Shown one piece after another: positions 36,315 to 45,758 of a stretch of DNA of 64,000 bases. Each line of letters starts with the position of its first letter. Position 1 is the first letter of the stretch. A model generated the notes under the pieces. That model saw nothing but the letters and a program-made list of their open reading frames with translations. It did not search any database and was not told where the DNA came from. Source of the stretch: Nocardioides massiliensis (GTDB lineage: Bacteria; Actinomycetota; Actinomycetes; Propionibacteriales; Nocardioidaceae); the NCBI RefSeq assembly GCF_030811215.1, contig NZ_JAUSQM010000001.1, positions 2,294,001 through 2,358,000 of the forward strand, in the 5' to 3' direction. Made by a program: the position numbers and the translations under genes.

Positions 36315-37094
36315 TCACAGGTCGGAGACGACGACGTCGAGCTTGGTGCCGAAGCGGTCCTGGCCCGCGACCTCGACGTGCCAGCCCTGAGCCCGCAGGA
36401 CGTCGACGAGCTGGTCCGGCGTGCGGGGGTGCTCGCCGCCGGTGACCAGTGCCCGGACCAGCCGGCCCTTGGTCGCCTTGTTGAAGTGCGACACGCTCTT
36501 GCGGACGCCGTCGACCTCGTGCAGCACCCGCACGGTTGCCAGCCGGTCGGCGATGTCGCCCGCCGGACGCCAGAAGGCGGCGTACGTCGTGGAGCGCAGG
36601 TCGAGCACGAGGCCGTCGCCGGCAGCGGCGAGCGCGGCCGGCTCGAGGCGGGCGCGCCAGTGGCCGGCGACGCTGCCGAGGCCGGGCAGGGTGACGTCAC
36701 CGGAGAGCCGGTACGCCGGGATCCGGTCCCCGGGACGGACGAGTCCGAAGAGGCTCGAGGTGGTGGCGATCCAGGACCCCGCGCGGCGCTTGTCCGCGCC
36801 GGTCAGCGACGGCAGGTCGAGGGCCTCGTAGAGCACGCCGGTGTAGACCTGCTCCGCGCGCGCGGTGGGTGCACTCGCCAGGGCCGCGTTGCGCTCGACC
36901 TCGTCCTGCTGGGTCTTGCCGAGTCCCAGCACGCGCGCGGCCTCGCCCGGGTCGCCCTCGCAGAGCGCGACCAGCGCGTCGAGGACCTCGCCCCGGGCCG
37001 GGTTCAGGTCCGGCAGCGACAGGGTCTCGAGGTCGAGCGGCTTGCCGCGCCGCGGAGCGGTCTTGCCCTCGGACGGGGGGAGCAGGATCAGCAC
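36315..37094 (-). CDS. yaaA: YaaA family peroxide stress protein, promoter displaced by IS
   Basis: A 259-residue DUF328/YaaA protein. The N-terminal LILLPPSEGKTAPRRGKP is diagnostic, and the C-terminal FNKATKGRLVRALV also matches. E. coli YaaA limits iron-driven oxidative damage to DNA; members bind DNA. The start is GTG 37094 or GTG 37103. The IS1380 element begins at 37109, only 6-15 bp upstream, so native promoter and leader are cut off. In-frame read-through into the IS end could give an extended N terminus. Expression now probably depends on an outward IS promoter, if any (inference). Confidence 0.88.
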   Translation of the reverse strand: MLILLPPSEGKTAPRRGKPLDLETLSLPDLNPARGEVLDALVALCEGDPGEAARVLGLGKTQQDEVERNAALASAPTARAEQVYTGVLYEALDLPSLTGADKRRAGSWIATTSSLFGLVRPGDRIPAYRLSGDVTLPGLGSVAGHWRARLEPAALAAAGDGLVLDLRSTTYAAFWRPAGDIADRLATVRVLHEVDGVRKSVSHFNKATKGRLVRALVTGGEHPRTPDQLVDVLRAQGWHVEVAGQDRFGTKLDVVVSDL

Positions 37095-37103
37095 GTCGCA
37101 CAC

Positions 37104-37108
37104 CTTAG
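37104..37108. repeat. Target-site duplication CTTAG (left copy)
   Basis: CTTAG directly abuts the left terminal repeat of the IS1380-like element and is repeated at 38824-38828, indicating a relatively undisturbed insertion. Confidence 0.8.
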
Positions 37109-37156
37109 CCCGGATCCACCGATGAACTTGGGCGGTGAGCGTGGCGTAGAACGAGA

Positions 37157-37221
37157 ATGCCCTTGCTGGGCGGGAGAATCGGAGTTCTTGAGGCAACGAT
37201 TCACACCAAGAGCAAGGGCAT
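37157..37221 (+). repeat. Subterminal inverted repeat just upstream of the IS1380 transposase
   Basis: ATGCCCTTGCT (37157-37167) and AGCAAGGGCAT (37211-37221) are perfect 11-bp arms separated by 43 bp. The right arm ends 7 bp before the transposase GTG, so a transcript entering from outside could fold and hide the start region, a known way IS elements damp impinging transcription (inference). Confidence 0.55.
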
Positions 37222-37228
37222 CTCTGAG

Positions 37229-38677
37229 GTGAAACTCTCTCACACGCTTCGATCGACGTCGGCGGTCTTCGATGACCCGAATCTCGTGTCGGCCGCAGGC
37301 CTGGTGCCGGCGCTCGCGTTGGCCGAGTCCGCCGGCCTGCGTGACCTGGCAGATGAGCACCTGAGCGTGCCGACGGACAAAGGCGCGAACGCTGGGTTGA
37401 AGGTCACCTCGCTGGTCGGCGGGATGGTCGCCGGCGCGGACAGCATCGATGACATGGCGCTGCTGCGTCATGGCGGAATGGGGCGGCTGTTCACCCGGGC
37501 GTATGCGCCCTCGACGTTGGGTTCGTTCCTTCGGGCGTTCACCTTCGGGCACGTCCGCCAGCTCGACGCGATCGCTTCGCGGTTCCTGATCGCACTGGGC
37601 GGCCTCACCGGTTTGCTCGGCGCATCGGCAGACCCCGCAGCCAGCGACACCGACACCGACCTCGAGGTGGATCGCGGGTACGCGTTGGTCGATGTCGACG
37701 ACACGATCATCGAGGTCCATGGCTATGCCAAGCAGGGCGCAGGGTTCGGCTATTCCGGGGTCCGTGGGCTCAACGCGCTGCTTGCCACCCTCACCGTCCC
37801 CGGTGGGGCCCCGGTGGTCGTGGCCCAGCGTCTGCGCAAGGGTTCGACCGGGTCACCACGCGGCGCGAAGCGTCTGGTCGGCGACGCGGTGCGAACCGCC
37901 CGACGGCTGCTCGGGAAGAACCGGCCGATCCTGGTGCGGATGGACTCGGCGTTCTACGGTCGCAGACCAGTCCACGCCGCGATCGCTGGTGGGGCCGCGG
38001 TGTCGGTGACGGTGCGGATGGACAAACGCATCAAGGCGGCGATCGAAGCGATCGCCGACGATGCGTGGACCACCATCGAATACACCGACGCCATCTTCGA
38101 CGAGCCGAGTGGCCGCTGGATCTCGCGAGCCGAGGTCGCCGAGATCGACTTCACCGCGTTCGCTGCGCAGAAGAAGTCCGACCACGTCCCGGGCCGGCTC
38201 GTAGTCCGTCGCATCCCGGACTTCAACGCCGAGAAGAACAAGGCAGCCGGCCAGGACACCTTGTTCGACACCTGGCGCTTCCACGCCTTCTTCACCACCA
38301 CCGACGCCGACGTGCTGGACACCGTCGCCGCCGACAAGATGCACCGCCATCACGCGGTCATCGAACAAGTCCATGCTGACCTCAAAGGCGCCGCGCTGGC
38401 ACACCTGCCGTCGGGGGTGTTCACCGCGAACGCCGCCTGGCTGGTGCTCGCCGTCATCGCGTTCAACCTCACCCGAGCCGCCGCGAGCCTGACCGATCGG
38501 GAGTTGGCGAAGGCCACCACCGCCACGCTCCGTCGCAAGCTGATCATCGTGCCGGCAAGGGTCGCGACCTCAGCACGCCGGATCACCCTGCACCTGCCCC
38601 ATGCCTGGCCCTGGGAGAGCGCCTGGACGGCACTGTTCGACCGAGTCAACGACCCGCCGCCAAGCCTCGCAGCCTGA
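37229..38677 (+). CDS. IS1380 family transposase
   Basis: A 482-residue DDE transposase of the IS1380 family, recognised by the N-terminal KLSHTLRSTSAVFDDPNLVSAAGLVPALA region (read in parts), the VDVDDTIIEVHGYAKQG block with the first Asp, VRMDSAFYGRRPVHAAI with the second, and HHAVIEQVHADLKG with the Glu. The frame is open without interruption, so transposase is probably functional. GTG 37229 was chosen because family members start with VKxSHS; the frame from 37157 would include the hairpin arm. Confidence 0.92.
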   Translation: MKLSHTLRSTSAVFDDPNLVSAAGLVPALALAESAGLRDLADEHLSVPTDKGANAGLKVTSLVGGMVAGADSIDDMALLRHGGMGRLFTRAYAPSTLGSFLRAFTFGHVRQLDAIASRFLIALGGLTGLLGASADPAASDTDTDLEVDRGYALVDVDDTIIEVHGYAKQGAGFGYSGVRGLNALLATLTVPGGAPVVVAQRLRKGSTGSPRGAKRLVGDAVRTARRLLGKNRPILVRMDSAFYGRRPVHAAIAGGAAVSVTVRMDKRIKAAIEAIADDAWTTIEYTDAIFDEPSGRWISRAEVAEIDFTAFAAQKKSDHVPGRLVVRRIPDFNAEKNKAAGQDTLFDTWRFHAFFTTTDADVLDTVAADKMHRHHAVIEQVHADLKGAALAHLPSGVFTANAAWLVLAVIAFNLTRAAASLTDRELAKATTATLRRKLIIVPARVATSARRITLHLPHAWPWESAWTALFDRVNDPPPSLAA

Positions 38678-38823
38678 CCACCCAGCAGCCCGCCGCTGCG
38701 CGAACCGAGGACCAAGTGGACGACACCGGACAACGAGGTCCGGCACATCGACATGCCCGCGGCTCCTCATGACCAGACGAACCGGATCAGGCGCTCAGCG
38801 CCATGGCCATCGGTGGATCCGGG

Positions 38824-38828
38824 CTTAG
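38824..38828. repeat. Target-site duplication CTTAG (right copy)
   Basis: Matches the left copy at 37104-37108. It merges into a 12-bp palindrome GGGAGCGCTCCC (38828-38839). Confidence 0.8.
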
Positions 38829-38881
38829 GGAGCGCTCCCGAGGGACCGGGGCGGAGGTCCGCGGCCGGGGGTGAGCGCGGC

Positions 38882-38887
38882 TAGGAT
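38882..38887 (+). promoter_or_regulatory. rnpB -10 element TAGGAT
   Basis: TAGGAT matches the TANNNT consensus and lies seven bases before the inferred 5' end of RNase P RNA (38894). No good -35 hexamer is seen between it and the IS end at 38823. Confidence 0.6.
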
Positions 38888-38893
38888 GAGCGA

Positions 38894-39282
38894 GGACGAG
38901 CTGGCCGGGCGGCCGCGTGACCGGGTGACCGGTCCCGAGGAAGGTCCGGGCTCCACAGGGCAAGGTGGTGGGCAACGCCCACCCGGGGTGACCCGCGGGA
39001 CAGTGCCACAGAAAGCAGACCGCCGCCGGTGCTCGCACCGGCGGTAAGGGTGAAACGGTGGTGTAAGAGACCACCAGCACCCCGGGTGACCGGGGTGGCT
39101 CGGTAAACCCCACCTGGAGCAAGATCAAGAGGGCGGACTCCGGTCCGCCTGCGTGAGCGTCCGAGGGCGGCCCGCCCGAGCTCACGGGTAGATCGCACGA
39201 GGCTGTCGGCAACGGCAGCCCTAGATGGATGGTCGCCCCTCGCCTCGCGAGGACAGAACCCGGCCTACAGGCCAGCTCGTCC
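38894..39282 (+). ncRNA. rnpB: RNase P RNA, bacterial class A
   Basis: About 389 nt. The ends are set by the P1 helix: GGACGAGCTGGCC (38894-38906) pairs with GGCCAGCTCGTCC (39270-39282). Conserved cores are present: GAGGAAGGTCCGGGCTCC with CACAGGGCA after it, GACAGTGCCACAGAAAGCAG, TAAGGGTGAAACGGTGG, CCTAGATGGATGG and GACAGAACCCGGCCTACAGG. It is the catalytic RNA that trims tRNA 5' leaders. The IS1380 element ends 70 bp upstream, so only a short promoter region remains. Confidence 0.95.
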
Positions 39283-39364
39283 CCCCAAGCCCGGGTGTGT
39301 GATCTCCGCCGCGGCGGGTATGCCACGTGTTGGGTGATGTGTCCACGGACGACGGGGAGTGAGC

Positions 39365-39697
39365 GTGCGGCTGCAGCTGGTGACCGGGTTCCGGTTCCCG
39401 ACGACCGATGCCGCGGGCGTGCTCGTCGAAGAGCGCAGCGCGACGCTGGGACGCCTCCATGACCTGCGCGGGACCATCGACGACCGGCTGCAGGACGCCT
39501 CGCCCGGCCCGGTGCTGGGCTGGACCGCCGAGGTCCACGACCACACCCTCTCGGTGATGCTCGAGCTCGACGTCCTCGCCGACGACGCCTGGGGTCAGGG
39601 ACCGGAGGTGTGGCAGGAGCTCGAGGAGCTCATCGGGTGCAGCGAGGTCGGGGTCGAGCGGTGCACCTCGATGTCGATCCTCACCCGGCACGCCTGA
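39365..39697 (+). CDS. Hypothetical protein
   Basis: A 110-residue cytoplasmic protein of no recognised family. It contains mixed alpha/beta sequence with LQLVTGFRFPTTDAAG at the start, a central GWTAEVHDHTLSVMLELDV strand pair and two Cys near the end. GGGGAG lies six bases before GTG 39365; GTG 39359 is an alternative. It overlaps the convergent small gene on the minus strand by 17 bp. Codon use is normal for the genome. Function unknown. Confidence 0.6.
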   Translation: MRLQLVTGFRFPTTDAAGVLVEERSATLGRLHDLRGTIDDRLQDASPGPVLGWTAEVHDHTLSVMLELDVLADDAWGQGPEVWQELEELIGCSEVGVERCTSMSILTRHA

Positions 39698-39878
39698 GGG
39701 CGACGCGGAGGAACTCCTCGACCTCCTCGCGCTCGCGGCGCCGGTGCAGGAGGTCCGTCGACGCGACCATCGCGTTGCGTCGAGCACGTTCCTGCGCGGG
39801 TGCCACCCAATGATCGATCCATCCCAGCAGCTGCCCCCCGGCCCGCCCGGCCGTGCTCCGGAACCGTGTCGCCGTCAT
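39681..39878 (-). CDS. Small basic hypothetical protein
   Basis: A 65-residue Arg-rich protein preceded by a strong GGGGAGG ribosome site six bases before ATG 39878. It contains a GGQLLGWIDHWVAPAQERARRNA helix-like region and a C-terminal charged helix (RRREREEVEEFLRVALRRAG). No family is recognised. It is divergent from ilvD across a 191-bp gap and overlaps the convergent gene end by 17 bp. The ribosome site argues it is real. Confidence 0.55.
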   Translation of the reverse strand: MTATRFRSTAGRAGGQLLGWIDHWVAPAQERARRNAMVASTDLLHRRREREEVEEFLRVALRRAG

Positions 39879-40057
39879 TGCGTACCTCCCCGTCGCGGCC
39901 CTGCGCTTCCTGACTTGCTGTGCTCGACGCTAGGCCGGCGCGTCGCCGAGGACGTCAACGCTGCGTGACAAGTGCGTGAACTCGCCCGCGCGAGACGAGG
40001 GACGTCCCGGTCAGATGCGGCGGTGAGACTGCCGCGAGGGCGCGCCGCGCTGCGGCG

Positions 40058-40063
40058 TACACT
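40058..40063 (+). promoter_or_regulatory. ilvD -10 element TACACT (leaderless start)
   Basis: TACACT lies six bases before the ilvD ATG at 40070 and no Shine-Dalgarno is present, so transcription probably begins at or next to the start codon. Confidence 0.5.
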
Positions 40064-40069
40064 CGGCGT

Positions 40070-41749
40070 ATGTCTGAGCGCGATCTGAAGCCCCGTAGCC
40101 GCGACGTCACCGACGGTCTGGAGCGGGCCGCTGCCCGCGGCATGCTGCGCGCGGTAGGGATGGGCGACGAGGACTTCGCCAAGCCCCAGATCGGGGTGGC
40201 GTCCTCGTGGAACGAGATCACGCCGTGCAACCTCTCGCTCGACCGGCTCGCCAAGGCCGTCAAGAACGGCGTGCACGCCGCCGGGGGCTTCCCGCTGGAG
40301 TTCGGGACGATCTCGGTCTCCGACGGCATCTCCATGGGCCACGAGGGCATGCACTTCTCGCTGGTCTCCCGTGAGGTCATCGCCGACTCGGTCGAGACCG
40401 TGATGATGGCCGAGCGCCTCGACGGCTCCGTGCTCCTCGCCGGCTGCGACAAGTCGCTGCCCGGCATGCTCATGGCCGCCGCCCGGCTCGATCTCGCCAG
40501 TGTGTTCCTGTACGCCGGCTCGACGATGCCCGGACAGGTCGACGGCAACGACGTCACCATCATCGACGCCTTCGAGGCCGTCGGTGCCTGCCTGGCGGGG
40601 AAGATCACCCGCGAGGAGGTCGACCGCATCGAGCGGGCGATCTGCCCCGGCGAGGGTGCCTGCGGCGGGATGTACACCGCCAACACCATGGCCTCGGTCG
40701 CCGAGGCGATCGGCATGTCCCTGCCTGGCTCGGCCGCCCCGCCGGCCGTCGACCGTCGACGCGACGGCTTCGCCCACCGCTCCGGCCAGGCGGTCGTCGA
40801 GATGCTGCGCCAGGGCATCACGGCCCGCCAGGTCATGACCAAGCCTGCCTTCGAGAACGCCATCGCCGTCGTGATGGCGCTCGGCGGCTCGACCAACGCT
40901 GTGCTCCACCTGCTGGCGATCGCCCGTGAGGCCGACGTCGACCTCACCCTCGACGACTTCACGCGCGTCGGCGCGAAGGTCCCGCACCTGGGTGACCTCA
41001 AGCCGTTCGGTCGCTACGTCATGAACGACGTCGACAAGATCGGCGGCATCCCCGTCGTCATGAAGCTGCTGCTCGACGCCGGTCTCATGCACGGCGACGT
41101 CCTCACCGTCACCGGCAAGACGATGGCCGAGAACCTCGAGGCCCTCAACCCCCCGGCCGTCGACGGCGACATCATCCGCAAGCTCAGCGAGCCCATCCAC
41201 CAGACCGGCGGCCTGACGATCCTCAAGGGGTCCCTGGCCCCCGAGGGCGCGGTCGTGAAGTCGGCCGGGTTCGACGACGAGGTCTTCGAGGGACCCGCCA
41301 GGGTCTTCGACGGAGAGAAGGCCGCGATGGACGCGCTGGCCGAAGGCCGGATCCAGCACGGCGACGTGGTCGTCATCCGCTACGAGGGCCCCAAGGGTGG
41401 TCCCGGCATGCGCGAGATGCTCGCCATCACCGGTGCCATCAAGGGCGCCGGACTCGGCAAGGACGTCCTGCTCATCACCGACGGCCGGTTCTCCGGCGGG
41501 ACCACGGGTCTGTGTGTCGGTCACATCGCCCCGGAGGCGGTCGACGCCGGCCCCATCGCGTTCCTGCGCGACGGCGACCGGATCCGCCTCGACGTCGCCA
41601 ACGGCGGCCTGGACGTGCTGGTCGACGAGGCCGAGCTCGAGGCGCGCAAGGACGGTTGGCAGCCGAACCCGCCGAAGTACACGCGCGGCGTGCTCGGCAA
41701 GTACGCCAAGGTCGTGCAGTCGGCCGCGCACGGCGCCATCTGCGGCTGA
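40070..41749 (+). CDS. ilvD: Dihydroxy-acid dehydratase
   Basis: A 559-residue Fe-S dehydratase that converts dihydroxy-acids to 2-keto acids in the third common step of valine and isoleucine synthesis. Cluster-binding Cys are in [12 protein letters not shown] and [14 protein letters not shown]; the C-terminal [19 protein letters not shown] block is diagnostic. The ATG at 40070 is probably leaderless. It is monocistronic or linked to the VOC gene 14 bp downstream. It supplies the keto acids used by IlvE encoded 15 kb later. Confidence 0.96.
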   Translation: MSERDLKPRSRDVTDGLERAAARGMLRAVGMGDEDFAKPQIGVASSWNEITPCNLSLDRLAKAVKNGVHAAGGFPLEFGTISVSDGISMGHEGMHFSLVSREVIADSVETVMMAERLDGSVLLAGCDKSLPGMLMAAARLDLASVFLYAGSTMPGQVDGNDVTIIDAFEAVGACLAGKITREEVDRIERAICPGEGACGGMYTANTMASVAEAIGMSLPGSAAPPAVDRRRDGFAHRSGQAVVEMLRQGITARQVMTKPAFENAIAVVMALGGSTNAVLHLLAIAREADVDLTLDDFTRVGAKVPHLGDLKPFGRYVMNDVDKIGGIPVVMKLLLDAGLMHGDVLTVTGKTMAENLEALNPPAVDGDIIRKLSEPIHQTGGLTILKGSLAPEGAVVKSAGFDDEVFEGPARVFDGEKAAMDALAEGRIQHGDVVVIRYEGPKGGPGMREMLAITGAIKGAGLGKDVLLITDGRFSGGTTGLCVGHIAPEAVDAGPIAFLRDGDRIRLDVANGGLDVLVDEAELEARKDGWQPNPPKYTRGVLGKYAKVVQSAAHGAICG

Positions 41750-41763
41750 GTGCGAGGACTGCG

Positions 41764-42183
41764 GTGGATCCTCGGATCAGCCTGGTCACGCTGGGGGTCG
41801 CCGACCTCGCGGCGACGCGGCGCTTCTACCTCGACGGCCTCGGTTGGCCCGCCGAGGTCGACGTGGCGGGTGAGGTCGTGATGATCCGCGCCGGCGAGCG
41901 GCTCCTGCTGTCGTTGTGGGACCTGGAGGCGTTCGAGGCCGAGGTCGGTGCCGTACGCCGCGGTCCCGGGGTCGTCCCGATCACGCTGGCCCACAACGTG
42001 GCGACGGCGGCGGAGGTCGACGAGGTGCTGGCGGCGGCGGCTCGTGCCGCCGGCGCCGATCCCGTGAGCGACGCGGCGTGGCGCGAGTGGGGCGGCTACA
42101 GCGGCTACTTCGCCGACCCCGACGGCTATCGCTGGGAGATCGCGTTCAACCCGGGGCCGATCGCTGACATCGTGCTGGCCTGA
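41764..42183 (+). CDS. VOC family protein (glyoxalase-like)
   Basis: A 139-residue single vicinal-oxygen-chelate domain protein: SLVTLGVADLAATRRFYLDGLGW at the start, a WREWGGYSGYFADPDGYRWEIAFNPG C terminus (read in two parts) with the Glu metal ligand in WEIAFNPG. Family members are glyoxalases, dioxygenases or resistance proteins; no specific role is visible. GTG 41764 lies 14 bp after the ilvD stop, so it may be cotranscribed. A strong bidirectional terminator follows. Confidence 0.85.
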   Translation: MDPRISLVTLGVADLAATRRFYLDGLGWPAEVDVAGEVVMIRAGERLLLSLWDLEAFEAEVGAVRRGPGVVPITLAHNVATAAEVDEVLAAAARAAGADPVSDAAWREWGGYSGYFADPDGYRWEIAFNPGPIADIVLA

Positions 42184-42200
42184 CCGCCACCCCCGACACG

Positions 42201-42246
42201 GTCGTGGGTCCGAGCCCTCCCCGTCGGGAGGCCTCGGACCCACGAC
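42201..42246. terminator. Bidirectional terminator between VOC gene and protease gene
   Basis: Arms 42201-42214 and 42233-42246 are perfect 14-bp inverted repeats with further CCTCCC/GGGAGG pairing inside. It lies between two convergent genes and can serve both strands, though T-runs are absent. Confidence 0.75.
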
Positions 42247-42261
42247 TCGTCCGCTCGTCCG

Positions 42262-45200
42262 TCAGGGCGCCAGGTCGACCACCTCGGCCCGCTTGCCGGG
42301 CAGACCGTGCAGGTGCAGCAGCAGGGCCTTGCCGGAGTCGCCGTCGAGGGTGTAGTCGATGGCGGTGCCGCCGACGTCCTCGAACAGCGGGCCGCTGACG
42401 CCGACCGTGGGGGAGCCGGCGTCGTAGTCGATCCACGGGGTCGTGTCCAGGGGCGCCTCGACGACGTAGTCGAAGGTGCTCACCTGGTAGGACAGCGGCG
42501 CCGAACCGGGGCCCTCGATCCCCAGCGCCGCCTTGGTGACCGGCAGCACCGCGACGTCGGTGTCGAACACGTTGGTGTCGACGTCGCCGTAGTTGAAGTT
42601 CAGCGGCTGGATGTCGACGATGTCGCCCGAGCCCAGGTCGACGGTGTACGCCGCAGGCAGGTCGGCGGTGAGGTCGCCGGGGTAGCTCAGCGTGAACGTC
42701 ACGAAGTCCGGCTCGCCGTCGGCATCGGTGTCGGTGTAGACGCTGGCCTCGAGCCACGACCCGAGGTCGGTCCAGGTGCCGCGCGCCGCGATACCGAACC
42801 ACACCAGCTCCGCATCCGAGCCGGCGCCGACGTACTCCAGGTCACCTCCCCGACTGGACTGGTTGTAGAGGCAGCCCGACGTCTTCACCGCGGTGCAGAC
42901 CGGCAGGGTGCCGCTGCGCGCGCCCAGCTCGAGCGGAGCGACGAAGGAGCGGTACGCCGTGCTCCCCGACCCCTGGTCGACCCCGGTGCCGCTGAGCGTG
43001 ATCTGGCCGTCGGCCGCCGTCGCCGTGGTGGCGGAGGCGGGCTTCGCCGTCCCCACCACCGGCACGCGCAGCGGCAGGGCATTCCCCTTGCTCTTCACCA
43101 GCAACCGGCCGGACGCATCGGAGACGTAGGAGCGCGCGGTGTCGAGCTGCTCCGCCTGCATCGTGGGATCCAGGGTGTGCCGCAGCGCTGCCCGGTCGAC
43201 CGTCATCGTCACGGTCGCGGTGGCGCTCTTGCCGCCGGGGACCCGCAGCGTACGCGGGGTGACGGTGTAGCTGATGCCGGGCGTCGTGACGATCGGCTCG
43301 TAGGACAGCGACAGGACGTGGGTCTTCTTCGCGAAGTTGTCGATCCGGACCCGCTGCGTACGCCGGACCGTGGCGTCGGCGGGACCCGCCACGACCGGTG
43401 CGAACACCACCGAGGCCTGGTTGTCGGCCCGGGGGCTGTAGGCGAGCACCTTGGTGGTGGCCGCGCGGAGGGTGTCGACCCGTCCCGAACCCACCCGGAT
43501 CGGGCCGTAGCGCTTGCCCGTGCGGTGGGGGCCGGTCCACAGGTCGGCGGTCGCGGTGTTCATCACCGCGGCCTTCAGCCGCAGCACGCTCCACGCCGGG
43601 TTCGCCTTCTTCACGAGCGCGGCGACGCCCGCGACGTGCGGCGCCGACATCGACGTGCCGGAGATGGTGAGCTGGTCGTTGCCCGTGCCGACCCCTGCGG
43701 AGGTGATGGTGTCGCCGGGTCCGGTCACCGTCGGGCCGGCAGTTCCCTGCGAGCCGTGCTCACCGCGCGAGGTGAAGTCGGAGATCGTGTCGGTGATGGC
43801 GGGGGAGCGGTCCTTGATCGTGCCGATCAGCGCGGGGTCGAGCGTCACCCGGAGGGTGCCCGCCTCCGCCGCCGCACGCAGCCGCTTGGTGGCGGTGCCC
43901 GTCAGCTGGAAGACCGGGATCTCGGCGTTGCCGGCGATGCCGGCGCCGAACTTGTCGAGCTCGGAGGTGAACAGCGCACCGATCGCACCGGCCTCGGTGA
44001 CGTTGTTCGCACGTCCCGCGGACCCGCACCGCCGAGTGGCGTCGACGTCGTCCCACTCCAGCCAGGCGATCTTGCCCGCGACCGTGGCCGCGTCCTCCGC
44101 ACTCAGCGGGTCACACCCATCGGCGTTGTCACCGGGGATGGCGACGACGTCGCCGGACACCGGCTCGCTGCCGGCCCACGGGTAGGACTGGGAGACCTGT
44201 CCCGCGACGGTGCCGGTGACGTCGGACGGGGCATCGACGCGCAACCCGTCGCGCAGCTGCAGGGCGTCGACGCTGCTGGCGACCGACAGCGCGCTGGGTG
44301 CGTTGCCGGGGTTGCCGCCGACGCTGGTCAGGTCGCCCTCGTTGCCGGCGGAGGCCACCGTGAGGACGCCGTGCGAGGTCAGCTTGGCAACCGTGGCGGA
44401 CAGCGGGTCGTCGGAGGGGGAGTACGAGGAGCCCAGCGACATGTTGACGATGTCGAGCTTGTCGGCGAAGTCACCGTCGCCGTTGGGGTCCAGCGCCCAG
44501 TCGAGGGCCGCCATCGTCACGTCGGTCGACCCGTCGCAGCCGAAGACCTTGAGTGCGTAGAGCGAGGTGCCGGGCGCGACGCCGGGGCCGATGCGCATGC
44601 CGTCGAGCTGGGCGGCGGTGGCGTTGGCGTAGCTGCCGGTGTACGTCGTGCCGTCGGCCGCCACGCCGTACCCACCCGTCGTGCCGGCGACGTGGGTGCC
44701 GTGTCCGTTGCAGTCGATCGGGTTGGGGTCGGGCTGCGGGGTCGCGACGTCGGGGTCGTCGGAGTCGGCGTTGTAGGCGTTGCCCACGAAGTCGTAGCCG
44801 CCGGCGATCTTCGTCGCGGCGCGTGCCGGCAGGTCGTCACGCCAGTCCGCGGCGGTCTCGTCGACGGCTTCGAAGGCCTCGATCGTGCCGACGCCGCCGA
44901 ACATCGCGTGGGTGTAGTCGATGCCGGTGTCGATGATGCCGACCTTGATCCCGTCGCCGACGTTCTTGCGGTTGCGCCAGGTCTGCAGCGCGCGGGTCAG
45001 CTGGGCCGCACTGGCGTTGGTGACCTGGTGGCGGGGGAGCGGCGAGATCTTGAGGACGTCGGACCGCGCCGCGATCGTCCGCAGCGCGGCGGAGTCCGCA
45101 AGCACGGCGACGCCCGGCACGGCGTTGGTGGTCGCGAAGAGCCGGCGCGCGTCGCCGTCCTTGCGGCGGGCGGCCGCCACGACCTCATCGGCCCGGCGCT

Positions 45201-45525
45201 CCACCTGGGCGCGTTGGTTGCGCGCCGCGCTGCGCTCCTGCGCCCGCGTGCCGTTGCGGGCCCGGGCGGCGTCGGCCGCGCCGTTGCCGCGGAACGTCAC
45301 GAACACGGACTGCGGACCGGACTTGCCGGCGAGCCGGGCGCGCACCGTCGGCGACAGCGCGACCGATCCTGGCGCCTTGCCCTCCGCGACGGGTCCCGGG
45401 GTCGCCGGGCGCAGGTCGCCGGGCGCCGCTGAGGACGGAAGGACGCTGAGGGACATCGCCCCCAGCAGGACGGCGGACACGGAGGCGGTCGCCCATCCTG
45501 TCCGACGAGAGAACCTGGGTGCCAT
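42262..45525 (-). CDS. Secreted S8 family subtilisin-like serine protease
   Basis: A 1087-residue exported protease. The signal peptide (about 1-34) ends near SSAAPG. An inhibitor-type propeptide lies around 60-165. The S8 catalytic domain holds Asp in GIIDTGIDYTH, His in CNGHGTHVAGT and Ser in SGTSMSAPHVAG, all intact, with a protease-associated insertion (about 430-570) between His and Ser. The C-terminal 380 residues are beta-rich domains that may bind substrate or the cell surface. AGGAAAGGGG precedes the ATG. It is divergent from the ilvB leader across 270 bp in which no other gene is seen. It probably scavenges extracellular protein. Confidence 0.92.
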   Translation of the reverse strand: MAPRFSRRTGWATASVSAVLLGAMSLSVLPSSAAPGDLRPATPGPVAEGKAPGSVALSPTVRARLAGKSGPQSVFVTFRGNGAADAARARNGTRAQERSAARNQRAQVERRADEVVAAARRKDGDARRLFATTNAVPGVAVLADSAALRTIAARSDVLKISPLPRHQVTNASAAQLTRALQTWRNRKNVGDGIKVGIIDTGIDYTHAMFGGVGTIEAFEAVDETAADWRDDLPARAATKIAGGYDFVGNAYNADSDDPDVATPQPDPNPIDCNGHGTHVAGTTGGYGVAADGTTYTGSYANATAAQLDGMRIGPGVAPGTSLYALKVFGCDGSTDVTMAALDWALDPNGDGDFADKLDIVNMSLGSSYSPSDDPLSATVAKLTSHGVLTVASAGNEGDLTSVGGNPGNAPSALSVASSVDALQLRDGLRVDAPSDVTGTVAGQVSQSYPWAGSEPVSGDVVAIPGDNADGCDPLSAEDAATVAGKIAWLEWDDVDATRRCGSAGRANNVTEAGAIGALFTSELDKFGAGIAGNAEIPVFQLTGTATKRLRAAAEAGTLRVTLDPALIGTIKDRSPAITDTISDFTSRGEHGSQGTAGPTVTGPGDTITSAGVGTGNDQLTISGTSMSAPHVAGVAALVKKANPAWSVLRLKAAVMNTATADLWTGPHRTGKRYGPIRVGSGRVDTLRAATTKVLAYSPRADNQASVVFAPVVAGPADATVRRTQRVRIDNFAKKTHVLSLSYEPIVTTPGISYTVTPRTLRVPGGKSATATVTMTVDRAALRHTLDPTMQAEQLDTARSYVSDASGRLLVKSKGNALPLRVPVVGTAKPASATTATAADGQITLSGTGVDQGSGSTAYRSFVAPLELGARSGTLPVCTAVKTSGCLYNQSSRGGDLEYVGAGSDAELVWFGIAARGTWTDLGSWLEASVYTDTDADGEPDFVTFTLSYPGDLTADLPAAYTVDLGSGDIVDIQPLNFNYGDVDTNVFDTDVAVLPVTKAALGIEGPGSAPLSYQVSTFDYVVEAPLDTTPWIDYDAGSPTVGVSGPLFEDVGGTAIDYTLDGDSGKALLLHLHGLPGKRAEVVDLAP

Positions 45526-45758
45526 CAGGCGACCCCTTTCCTGCGGGCTGACCGAGGAAGGTCGTGCCGGCCACGGCGCTCGCCCCGCGGCCCGAGTTCG
45601 CGCGACGTTCCCTCCCGCGCGCCACCGTAAGCCAGGTCACGTCTCCAGCGGGATAACGGACACGCAACGGTTCTCCGCTTCGCTCTTCACCAGGCGAGCA
45701 GCCGGCGTCCGTGGGCTGAGACTCGCGTATCGCCCGATGAGACACCCGCCATACTCGC

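Larger units (their letters stand above)
37109..38823 (+). mobile_element. IS1380-family insertion sequence, 1715 bp, complete
   Basis: Perfect 16-bp terminal inverted repeats CCCGGATCCACCGATG (37109-37124) and its complement (38808-38823) bound one full-length transposase gene. Weaker similarity continues inward. A 5-bp duplication CTTAG flanks both ends. The element lies between yaaA and rnpB. Confidence 0.93.

Noticed and set aside
38828-38839. GGGAGCGCTCCC palindrome as an rnpB operator
   Set aside because: It is only 12 bp with no spacer, abuts the IS target duplication, and rnpB is normally constitutive; evidence is too thin for a feature.
42307-45432. A 1041-residue plus-strand frame opposite the S8 protease
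   Set aside because: Same antisense pattern; the protease has a signal peptide and full catalytic triad.
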